DNA of 64,000 bases from Microtetraspora fusca (GTDB lineage Bacteria; Actinomycetota; Actinomycetes; Streptosporangiales; Streptosporangiaceae), in NCBI RefSeq assembly GCF_001570365.1, contig NZ_BBYK01000054.1:1-64000 (forward strand), read 5' to 3'. The position numbers were made by a program, and so were the translations under genes. Shown in pieces: positions 8,374-15,774 of this stretch (position 1 is its first letter; the number at the start of each line of letters is the position of its first letter). The notes beneath the pieces are model-generated. The model was not told where the DNA came from, ran no database searches, and saw only the letters and a program-made list of their open reading frames with translations.

Positions 8374-8952
8374 ATGAAACGCACGACACCCGCGAGCGCC
8401 CCCGCGCCGCCCGCGTACGCGCCGGAGCGTCCCGAGGAGCGGAAGACGGCGGTGACCCGGGAGCGGGCCCGGGGGAAGGCGGGGAGGAAGCCGATCCTGC
8501 GCGCGGCGGTACGCGGCGCGATCGGCGCCATGGCGATGTCCGGCTTCCGGCAGGCCATGGTCGCGCTGAGCGCGATCGAGAGGGTCCCTCCGGAGTCGAT
8601 GCTCCGGCGCGTCGTCCCCAGCCTGTTCCACCGCGTCCCCTCCCGCCGGCGGCCCGCCCTGGTCGAGTTCGCCCACTGGGCGTACGGCGCCGCCGGGGGC
8701 GCGGCCTTCGGGTTGCTGCCGCGCGCCGTCCGGGAACGGCCGTGGGCGGGCCCGCTGTACGGCGTGCTGATCTGGGGGGCGTTCGAGGGCGGCCTCGCGC
8801 CCGTGGTCGGCCTGACCGAGGAGAAGAGCCACGACCCGGTCGAGCGGCTGGTGTTCCTGGTCGACCATCTGCTGTACGGCGTCGTCGTCGCGGCCTCGCC
8901 CTGGCCGCACCACGACATACCGGTCGCGGAGGACGACCGGCGGGGGCGCTGA
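8374..8952 (+). CDS. putative membrane protein of unknown function
   Basis: A 192-residue protein. The frame is open from 8254, but ATG 8374 (MKRTTPAS) has GAGGTGG six bases before it. The N-terminal 40 residues are Pro/Ala/Arg-rich. Later segments have moderately hydrophobic, Gly/Ala-rich stretches (AAVRGAIGAMAMSGF, WAYGAAGGAAFGLLP, LYGVLIWGAFEGGLAPVVGL, LVFLVDHLLYGVVVAASPWP), suggesting four membrane segments. The layout recalls small YagU/DUF1440-like membrane proteins, but I cannot assign a family. Monocistronic. Confidence 0.7.
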   Translation: MKRTTPASAPAPPAYAPERPEERKTAVTRERARGKAGRKPILRAAVRGAIGAMAMSGFRQAMVALSAIERVPPESMLRRVVPSLFHRVPSRRRPALVEFAHWAYGAAGGAAFGLLPRAVRERPWAGPLYGVLIWGAFEGGLAPVVGLTEEKSHDPVERLVFLVDHLLYGVVVAASPWPHHDIPVAEDDRRGR

Positions 8953-9185
8953 TCCGCGCCCGCTCCCCGATCGGCGGGCGCAAACCGCACGCCCGCTCGC
9001 CGGACCGGCGGGGCGCCGACCGCATCCCGCTCACTCGATCGGCCATACCCGCCGGGCCGGTCGGCGCCGTTGGACAGCCGGATTTTCCACGGCGAATCCG
9101 GGCGCGGAGGTGCCGGACGGACCGGGGAGCCCCGGGCATCCGCGAGAATGGATGACCGGGATTTCACAGAAAGGGTGCGTCGATC

Positions 9186-10895
9186 GTGGCTGGAAGCTCC
9201 GAGACCGACTGGGTCTCCCGTTTCGCTGACGAGGTCATCGCCGAGGCGGAGCGTCGCGCGCCCGGAAAAGCCATCGTCTGCGCATCTGGCCTCAGTCCGT
9301 CAGGGCCCATCCACCTGGGGAACCTGCGTGAGGTCATGACGCCGCATCTCGTCGCCGACGAGATCCGCCGTCGCGGGTACGAATGCGTGCACATCATCTC
9401 CTGGGACGACTACGACCGATTCCGCAAGGTCCCGGCCGGCATCGACCCGGCGTGGGCCGAGCACATCGGCAAGCCGCTGACCTCCGTGCCCGCGCCCCAG
9501 GGCAGCCCCTACGCGAACTGGGCCGAGCACTTCAAGGCCCCGATGATCGCGGCGCTCGCCGAGATGGGCATCGAGTTCCACGGCATCAGCCAGACCGAGC
9601 AGTACACCTCGGGCGCCTACCGTGAGCAGATCCTCTTCGCGATGCGCGAGCGGGAGCGGATCGACGCGATCCTCGCTCAGTACCGGACCAAGAAGCCGGC
9701 CGCCGGTCAGGGCGGGCAGCGGCAGGTCGACGAGGCGGAAGCCGCCGCCATCGAGGGATCCGGCGCGGCGACCGAGGACGACGGCAGCGCCGCCGCCGGC
9801 TATTTCCCGTACAAGCCCTACTGCTCGGCCTGCGAGCGCGACCTGACCACGGTCACCTCCTACGACGACGAGACGACCGAGCTCGCCTACACCTGCGTCT
9901 GTGGCTTCTCCGAGGTCGTGCGGCTGTCCGAGCACAACCGGGGCAAGCTGGTGTGGAAGGTCGACTGGCCGATGCGCTGGAAGTACGAGGGGGTCGTCTT
10001 CGAGCCGTCGGGGGTCGACCACTCCTCGCCGGGCTCCTCGTTCGTCGTCGGCGGGCAGATCGTCAGGGACGTGTTCGGCGGTGATCAGCCGATCGGTCCC
10101 ATGTACGCCTTCGTGGGCATCAGCGGCATGGCCAAGATGAGCAGCTCCAAGGGCGGCGTGCCCACGCCCGCCGACGCCCTGGAGATCATGGAGGCGCCGC
10201 TGCTGCGCTGGCTGTACGCCCGGCGCAAGCCCAACCAGTCCTTCAAGATCGCCTTTGACCAGGAGATCCAGCGCCTCTACGACGAGTGGGACGCGCTGGC
10301 GCGCAAGGTCGCGGACGGCACGGCGCTGCCCGCCGACCTCGCGGCGCACGCCCGGGCGATCGGCACCGCCGCCGGCCCGCTGCCGACGACGCCGCGGCCG
10401 GTGTCGTACCGGACGCTCGCCTCAGTGGTGGACGTCTCGGCGGGCGATTCCGAGCAGACGCTGCGCATCCTGCGGGACCTCGACCCGGCCGACCCGATCG
10501 CGTCTCTGGACGAGACCCGGCCCCGCCTCGACCGCGCCGCCCACTGGGTCACCACCCAGGTGCCGCTCGAGCAGCGCACCCGCGTGCGCGACGAGCCCGA
10601 CGCGGAGCTGCTGGAGTCGCTCGGCGACGCCGAGCGGGAGTCGCTGCGGCTGCTGCTGGACGGGCTCGACGAGCACTGGTCGCTGGACGCGCTGACCACC
10701 CTCGTCTACAGCGTGCCCAAGCTCCAGGCGGGCCTGCCGGCCGACGCCAAGCCGACGCCGGAGCTGAAGGTCGCGCAGCGCGGGTTCTTCGCCCTGCTGT
10801 ACCGGCTGCTGGTCGGGCGCGACACCGGCCCGCGCCTGCCGACGCTGCTTCTCGCGGTCGGCGCCGGCCGGGTGCGCAAGCTGCTCGGCGCCTGA
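9186..10895 (+). CDS. lysS: lysine--tRNA ligase, class I (archaeal type)
   Basis: A 569-residue class I lysyl-tRNA synthetase, which charges tRNA-Lys using a Rossmann-fold catalytic core. HIGH-type motif SGPIHLGN (about residues 39-46) and KMSSS (in GMAKMSSSKG) are present, with a Cys-rich insertion (CSACERDLTTV ... CVCGF) and a helical anticodon-binding C-terminus. GTG start at 9186. Most bacteria use the unrelated class II LysRS; some actinomycetes carry both, so a second gene probably exists elsewhere. A Glu/Ala-rich insert at about residues 175-200 precedes the Cys cluster. Confidence 0.95.
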   Translation: MAGSSETDWVSRFADEVIAEAERRAPGKAIVCASGLSPSGPIHLGNLREVMTPHLVADEIRRRGYECVHIISWDDYDRFRKVPAGIDPAWAEHIGKPLTSVPAPQGSPYANWAEHFKAPMIAALAEMGIEFHGISQTEQYTSGAYREQILFAMRERERIDAILAQYRTKKPAAGQGGQRQVDEAEAAAIEGSGAATEDDGSAAAGYFPYKPYCSACERDLTTVTSYDDETTELAYTCVCGFSEVVRLSEHNRGKLVWKVDWPMRWKYEGVVFEPSGVDHSSPGSSFVVGGQIVRDVFGGDQPIGPMYAFVGISGMAKMSSSKGGVPTPADALEIMEAPLLRWLYARRKPNQSFKIAFDQEIQRLYDEWDALARKVADGTALPADLAAHARAIGTAAGPLPTTPRPVSYRTLASVVDVSAGDSEQTLRILRDLDPADPIASLDETRPRLDRAAHWVTTQVPLEQRTRVRDEPDAELLESLGDAERESLRLLLDGLDEHWSLDALTTLVYSVPKLQAGLPADAKPTPELKVAQRGFFALLYRLLVGRDTGPRLPTLLLAVGAGRVRKLLGA

Positions 10896-10907
10896 CGCCG
10901 CCGCCTC

Positions 10908-10939
10908 ACGGCCCGGGATGGCCTCGCCTCCCGGGCCGT
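10908..10939 (+). terminator. hairpin after class I lysS
   Basis: ACGGCCCGGGA (10908-10918) and TCCCGGGCCGT (10929-10939) form an 11-bp stem with a 10-nt loop, 13 bp past the stop codon. Confidence 0.6.
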
Positions 10940-11049
10940 CGGCATACCACGGTCAAGGTGGGGCCATCGCGCCCCGCTGACGTAGGCCGCCTCACCGCCG
11001 CCCGCGTCCCTGATCTCGCGGACCTCCGCCGGTTGCCCGAGATTTTCGC

Positions 11050-11076
11050 TTGACTGTGCCATCAATTGAATATAGA
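11050..11076 (+). promoter_or_regulatory. promoter of the TetR-glycosyltransferase operon
   Basis: TTGACT (11050-11055) and TATAGA (11071-11076) have a 15-bp spacer, shorter than ideal. The downstream ATG at 11086 is about one helical turn from the -10, so the transcript is probably leaderless; no Shine-Dalgarno sequence is visible before it. Confidence 0.5.
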
Positions 11077-11085
11077 CACGACTCC

Positions 11086-11688
11086 ATGGAAAGTGAGGCC
11101 AGGCGTCCGTACCGGATGGGTGCCCGTGCCGCCGCCGTGGAGGCCACGCGCGCGCGCATCCTCGAAGCCGCGGCCGCGCTGTGGACGCGGCGGTGGTACG
11201 ACGACGTCACGCTGCAGCACATCGCCGACGAGGCGGGCGTGTCGGTGCAGACCATCGTCAACCATTTCGAGGGCAAGGACGGGCTCGCCGATGTCCTCGC
11301 CGACCGGCTGGCATCTCAAACGGCGGTCGTCCGTCAGGCGCCGACCGGTGAGGTACAGGCGATCGTGGCCGTGCTGTTCGACGACTACGAACGCCACGGC
11401 GACGCCAACGTGCTCTGGACCGCGCAGGTCGACCGTGTCCCGGCGATCGCCCGCGCGGCCGCCCACGCGCGCAGCCAGCATCGGGCGTGGTTGGAGCAGG
11501 TCTTCGCCGACCGCCTTCCGGCCCCGGGCCCCGCACGCGAGCACGAACTGGCCCTGCACTACGCCGCCACGGACATCTACCTCTGGAAACTGTGGCGGCG
11601 CGACCTCGGGCTGTCGCGCGTGGACGCCGAACGTGCCATGTGCGACCTGCTGACCTCGATCGATCCGCGAAAGAGAAACCATGAGTAA
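11086..11688 (+). CDS. TetR family regulator
   Basis: A 200-residue regulator with an N-terminal HTH (VTLQHIADEAGVSVQTIVNHFEGKDGL, about residues 45-70). The frame is open to 11050, but that region contains the -35/-10 elements, so ATG 11086 (MESEARRPYR) is chosen as a leaderless start. Its last codons overlap the glycosyltransferase start by 8 nt, so the two are co-transcribed and translationally coupled. It probably controls the operon in response to a glycosylated or toxic small molecule. Confidence 0.85.
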   Translation: MESEARRPYRMGARAAAVEATRARILEAAAALWTRRWYDDVTLQHIADEAGVSVQTIVNHFEGKDGLADVLADRLASQTAVVRQAPTGEVQAIVAVLFDDYERHGDANVLWTAQVDRVPAIARAAAHARSQHRAWLEQVFADRLPAPGPAREHELALHYAATDIYLWKLWRRDLGLSRVDAERAMCDLLTSIDPRKRNHE

Positions 11689-13006
11689 GAGTTTCCTGTT
11701 CGCCACCTGGTCCGGCGGCGGAGCGGTGCCGCCCACACTCTCGGTCGCGCGTGCGCTGCGTGAACGCGGCCACGATGTCCGGGTGCTGGCCGACAGGTCG
11801 CTGCACGACGAGGTCGCCGCCGGCGGCGCGGAGCCGATCGCCTGGACGACGGCGCCCCAGGGCGACACCAGCGATCCGGCCAAGGAGGTCCTCAAGGACT
11901 TCGAGGCCCGCACGCCGCTGGGCGCGTTCGCGCGGCTGCGGGACCGCATCGTCTGCGGACCCGCGGCCGACTATGCCCAGGACACCCTGGCCGAGCTGCG
12001 CGCCCGTCCGGCCGACGTGCTGGTCGCCGACTTCTCGCTGCTCGGCACACTCACCGCCGGCGAGGCCGCCGGGATCCCCGTGGCCTCGCTCGGGACGACC
12101 GTCTATCCGCTCCCCAGCCCAGGAGCGCCACCGTTCGGTCCGGGATTCGCGCCGGCCATCGGCATGCTGGGGCGCCTCCGCGACCGGATCCTGACGGGGC
12201 TGATGATCAAACCGTGGGTGAAGGGACTGCCGGCGCTCAACGCCGCCCGCGCCGCCAACGGCCTATCGCCGGTGGGCTCGGTCATCGACGCATTCGGCCG
12301 TGTCGACCGGTTCCTCGTGCTGTCTCCCCGCGCGCTCGACTACCCCGGCCGACGCTTCCCCGCCTACGTGCGCCACGTCGGCCCACGGCTGGACGACCCC
12401 GCCTGGGCCGGGGAGCTGGAGCTGCCCGAGGGTGACGCACCGCTGGTGCTGGTCAGCCTGAGCTCGACGTTCATGAAGCAGCGCATGGTGCTCGAGCGCA
12501 TCGCCGAAGCCCTCGGCACGCTGCCGGTGCGTGGGCTGCTGACGACCGGCCCGGCGGTGGATCCGGCGACGGTCCGCGCGCCCGGCAATGTCCTCGTCAC
12601 CGGGTCGGCGCCGCACAGCGCGGCGCTGCGCCACGCCGCGGTGACGATCACGCACGCCGGCCACGGGACGGTCGTCAAGTCCCTGGCCGCAGGTGTTCCC
12701 CTGGTCTGCGTGCCGCTGGGGCGGGACCAGGGCGAGGTGGCGCGGCGCGTCGAACTGGCCGGCGCCGGGATCACCATGAGCAAGGGCGCCTCGCCCCGCG
12801 CGATCGCACAGGCGGTCGACCGAGTCCTCCATGACCCGTCCTACCAGCGCGAAGCGCAGCGGCTGGCCACCGAGATCGCCGCCGAGACGGCCACCGACCG
12901 AGCGGTCGCCGAACTCGAGGCCCTCGCCGAGCGGACGACCGGCAGGGACGAGGGCACTCCTGGGCACGACACGGCCGAACGATCCGGACTCAACAGCGTT
13001 GGTTGA
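11681..13006 (+). CDS. MGT/UGT-type glycosyltransferase (GT1)
   Basis: A 441-residue GT-B enzyme related to macrolide and other natural-product glycosyltransferases. The N-terminal acceptor domain starts TWSGGGAVPPTLSVARALRERGHDV; the C-terminal donor domain has the conserved HAGHGTVVKSLAAGVPLVCVPLGRDQGEVARRV segment that binds nucleotide sugar. It overlaps the upstream TetR gene. The pair suggests inactivation of an antibiotic by glycosylation, or tailoring of a metabolite. About 20 residues at the C-terminus are low-complexity. Confidence 0.88.
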   Translation: MSKSFLFATWSGGGAVPPTLSVARALRERGHDVRVLADRSLHDEVAAGGAEPIAWTTAPQGDTSDPAKEVLKDFEARTPLGAFARLRDRIVCGPAADYAQDTLAELRARPADVLVADFSLLGTLTAGEAAGIPVASLGTTVYPLPSPGAPPFGPGFAPAIGMLGRLRDRILTGLMIKPWVKGLPALNAARAANGLSPVGSVIDAFGRVDRFLVLSPRALDYPGRRFPAYVRHVGPRLDDPAWAGELELPEGDAPLVLVSLSSTFMKQRMVLERIAEALGTLPVRGLLTTGPAVDPATVRAPGNVLVTGSAPHSAALRHAAVTITHAGHGTVVKSLAAGVPLVCVPLGRDQGEVARRVELAGAGITMSKGASPRAIAQAVDRVLHDPSYQREAQRLATEIAAETATDRAVAELEALAERTTGRDEGTPGHDTAERSGLNSVG

Positions 13007-13075
13007 TCAGGGCGGCAGCACGGGAGCTCGGATGTCGGGTCGGAGATCCGGCTGTCGGCGCTCCGGACGGACCCG

Positions 13076-13603
13076 TCAGCCGGTCAGTTCCTCGGCCAGC
13101 AGGTCCATGAGGAGGCCGTCGTGCCAGGTGCCGTCCGGGCCGCGCTCGTAGCGCCGCATGACGCCGACCGGGCGGAAGCCCACCTTCCCGTAACACCGGA
13201 TGGCGGCCGTGTTGTCCGCGGCCGGGTCGATCGTCAGCCGATGGTGGCCCCGGTCGACGGTCAGATGCCGGGCCAGCGTGCGTATGGCGTCGGCGCCGAT
13301 GCCCCGGCCGTGCACCGCCGGATCGAGGAAGACGTCGATGCTCGCGTGGCGGTAGTCGGGCTCCTCCTCCGCCGCCCACTGGATCTGGCCGACCACGCGG
13401 CTGTCGTACACGATCGCGAGGACGGCGGTGTCCGGGTCGCTCAGGTCGCGGGCCACCTCCGCCGCCAGGTCCTCCCCGCCCCGCCACCACCGGTACACCT
13501 CGGGAGTGGCCCGGATGGCGGCGAGCGCCGGGATGTCGGTCTCCGTGGCGGGCCGCAAGGTCACCGCCGTGCCGTACAGAGTCGGATGTGGATCAAGGGA
13601 CAT
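13076..13603 (-). CDS. GNAT family N-acetyltransferase
   Basis: A 175-residue acetyl-CoA-dependent N-acetyltransferase. Acetyl-CoA motif A is present as VHGRGIGADAIRTLARHL (about residues 97-114), followed by a motif B-like NTAAIRCYGKVGFRPVGVMRRYER. The arrangement and length resemble AAC(6')-like and ribosomal-protein acetyltransferases. Start ATG 13603. Monocistronic; the substrate (aminoglycoside, protein or metabolite) is not evident. Confidence 0.85.
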   Translation of the reverse strand: MSLDPHPTLYGTAVTLRPATETDIPALAAIRATPEVYRWWRGGEDLAAEVARDLSDPDTAVLAIVYDSRVVGQIQWAAEEEPDYRHASIDVFLDPAVHGRGIGADAIRTLARHLTVDRGHHRLTIDPAADNTAAIRCYGKVGFRPVGVMRRYERGPDGTWHDGLLMDLLAEELTG

Positions 13604-13715
13604 GTCCGGACGCTACCTCAGCGTCCCCGCCGGTGCGGCGAAATGTCCGCGGCCCCTGGGGGAGTGCGCGGCTCCGCCCAGAGCCCCTCGCACACCACGC
13701 CGGCCGCTCGGTGAG

Positions 13716-14060
13716 CTGCTCCGTACGAGGGGAAATCGGGGCCGTTACGCCGAGGAGAGCGTGCGGCGCGTGGTGGACGACTCCGCACGCCATGGGCTGC
13801 TCCGGGGGAACGAGCGGATCCTCTTCACCACCGCCTACTTCCACGACCCCGACGAGATCCTCGGCGAGTTCGGCGACGCGGGCCTCCGGGAGGCCCGGCG
13901 ATACGCCCTCGAAGGCGTGTTCGGCCTGTACGCCGACATCGACGAGTGGCTGGACGACCCGGAACGCCGCGACATGCTGCTTGACGTGGCCCGGCGATCC
14001 GAGGGCGAACCCACCCTGCTCGGCGTCGCCGGCCACATGCTCACCGTCGCCCAGGCGTGA
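13716..14060 (+). pseudogene. C-terminal remnant of a class I SAM-dependent methyltransferase
   Basis: The translated segment contains SARHGLLRGNERILFTTAYF, then HDPDEILGEFGDAGLREARRY, VFGLYADIDEWLDDPERRDM and SEGEPTLLGVAGHMLTVA. This matches, in order, the C-terminal third of common actinobacterial class I methyltransferases (FTTAYFHxPxEL, then EGxxWLLxDLDxWxxDPxRR, then EPSLLGVSxHLL). The SAM-binding half is missing: upstream sequence in frame is antisense to the GNAT gene and Arg/Ser-rich. Its stop overlaps the convergent adenylate ligase gene by 20 nt. I read it as a 5'-truncated relic; GTG 13761 could still drive a short product. Confidence 0.65.
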
Positions 14061-15774
14061 CTCCCATTCCCACCACCGGCGTCGCCCCCACGGCGATCCG
14101 CCCGGCGATGTCCGCCCGCAGCGCCTTCTTGTCGACCTTCCCGACCTTGGTCAGGACCAGGTCCTCGACGAGCACGAGGCGCTCGGGGAGTTTGAAGCGG
14201 GCCACGCCCACCTGGTCCATCACTGCGCGGACCTGTTCCAGCGTGACCGTCTCGCCGGGCTTCGGCACCACGTAGAGGCACACCCGCTCGCCGAGGACGG
14301 GGTCCGGCATGGCCACCGCGGCGACCTGGCTCACGGAGGGGAGCCGGTAGACGAGGTTCTCCACCTCCTCGGCGGAGATCTTCTCCCCGCCCCGGTTGAT
14401 CATGTCCTTGTCGCGGCCCTCGACCACCAGGTTGCCCTCCGGCGTACGGCGGCAGATGTCGCCGGAGCGGTACCAGCCGTCGGCGGTGAAGGCACGGGCG
14501 TTCTGCTCCGCGGCCCGGTAGTAGCCGCGCGGGGTGTACGGGCCCCGGGTGAGCAGCAGGCCGGGTTCCCCCTCCGGCAGGTCCTGATCCAGTTCGTCCA
14601 CGATGCGCACTTCGTCGTCGGGGGAGATCGGCCTGCCCTGGGTGGTGCACACGACGTCCTCCGGGTCGTCGAGGCGGGTGACGTTCAGCAGCCCCTCGGC
14701 CATCCCGAAGACCTGCTGAAGCGCGGCCCCGAGCACCGGCCGCACCCGGTACGCCAGCTCGTCGGGCAGCCGGGCGCCGCCGACCTGGAGGACCCGTAGC
14801 GTGGCGAGCCGTCCCGCGCCGTGTTCGGTGGCGTGCTCCAGCCACCGCCCGGCGACGGCGGGAACGACGGCGGTGTGCGTGACGCCCTCGGCCTCGACGG
14901 TGGCGAAGACGCGGCCGGGCTCCGGGGACGGCAGGGTGACCACCCGGCCGCCGGCCAGCAGCGTGCCCAGGATCCCCGGGCAGGCCAGGGGGAAGTTGTG
15001 CCCGGCGGGCAGGCTCACCAGGTAGACCGTGTCGGGCCCGGCCGCGACGAGTTCGGCGCTGGCCCGCGCGTTGTAGGCGTAGTCGTCGTGGGTGCGCGCG
15101 ATGAGCTTGGGCAGCCCGGTCGTGCCGCCGGAGAGCAGGAAGACCGCCACGTCCCCGGCCGCGGGGGCGACGGCGTCGAGCCGGGCCCGGTCGGCCGCCG
15201 CCTCGGTGGCCGGGCCGCACAGTGCGCGCAGGTCCACGCCGCCGGAGGCGACGTCGTCCCCGGCGACCAGGACGTGCCAGTCCGCGCCGGTGGCGGCGCG
15301 TGCCTCGGCGGCGATGTCGTGGCCGAGCCGCTGGTGGTCGAAGTCGCGCATCCGGTCGGGCACGGCGATGGCGACCGCCTCGGCGTGGACGGCCAGGTGG
15401 GTCAGCTCGGCCCTGCGGTGCGCGGGCAGGGCCATGACCGGCACGATCCCGGCGCGCAGGCAGGCCAGGGTGAGCACGACGAACTCCCAGGAGTTGCCCA
15501 GCTGCACGACGATCCGGTCGCCCCTGGCGATGCCGAGGCGGAGCAGCCGTACGGCGGCGGCGTCGGCCCGTTCGGCGAGTTCCGCGTGGGTGAGCCGGAC
15601 CCCGGCCCCGCCGTGGGCCACCGGATCGACGAGGGCGGGGGCGTCCGGGGTGCGGTCGGCCACCGCGCGGAGCAGGGTGCCGATCGGGACCCCGGCCCAG
15701 TGGCCCGCCGTGACGTAGCGCTCGGCGTACGGCGCGGGCCAGGGCACGGTGTGCTCATTGATCGGGGTGGGCAT
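14041..15774 (-). CDS. aryl-acid AMP/CoA ligase, salicylyl-CoA ligase (SdgA)-like
   Basis: A 577-residue ANL-family adenylating enzyme resembling 2,3-dihydroxybenzoate-AMP ligases (EntE/DhbE). Motifs: P-loop SGGTTGLPKLIARTHDDY, motif near VQLGNSWEFVV, AEGLLNVTRLDDPEDV, and the hinge YRSGDICRRTPEGNLVVEGRDKDMINRGGEKIS; the C-terminal K-V-G-K lysine is in VLTKVGKVDKKALR. In Streptomyces WA46, SdgA with this kind of sequence acts as a salicylyl-CoA ligase. No carrier-protein gene adjoins here and an SdgC-like hydroxylase does, so aryl-CoA formation is favoured over siderophore assembly. ATG 15774 has AGGAAGG upstream and overlaps the preceding gene by 20 nt. Confidence 0.88.
   Translation of the reverse strand: MPTPINEHTVPWPAPYAERYVTAGHWAGVPIGTLLRAVADRTPDAPALVDPVAHGGAGVRLTHAELAERADAAAVRLLRLGIARGDRIVVQLGNSWEFVVLTLACLRAGIVPVMALPAHRRAELTHLAVHAEAVAIAVPDRMRDFDHQRLGHDIAAEARAATGADWHVLVAGDDVASGGVDLRALCGPATEAAADRARLDAVAPAAGDVAVFLLSGGTTGLPKLIARTHDDYAYNARASAELVAAGPDTVYLVSLPAGHNFPLACPGILGTLLAGGRVVTLPSPEPGRVFATVEAEGVTHTAVVPAVAGRWLEHATEHGAGRLATLRVLQVGGARLPDELAYRVRPVLGAALQQVFGMAEGLLNVTRLDDPEDVVCTTQGRPISPDDEVRIVDELDQDLPEGEPGLLLTRGPYTPRGYYRAAEQNARAFTADGWYRSGDICRRTPEGNLVVEGRDKDMINRGGEKISAEEVENLVYRLPSVSQVAAVAMPDPVLGERVCLYVVPKPGETVTLEQVRAVMDQVGVARFKLPERLVLVEDLVLTKVGKVDKKALRADIAGRIAVGATPVVGMGVTPGRR

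Noticed and set aside
14041-15774. Siderophore 2,3-dihydroxybenzoate-AMP ligase
   Set aside because: The sequence is EntE-like, but no isochorismatase, NRPS or carrier protein adjoins; an SdgC-like hydroxylase and acyl-CoA synthetase do, so the CoA-ligase reading is preferred.
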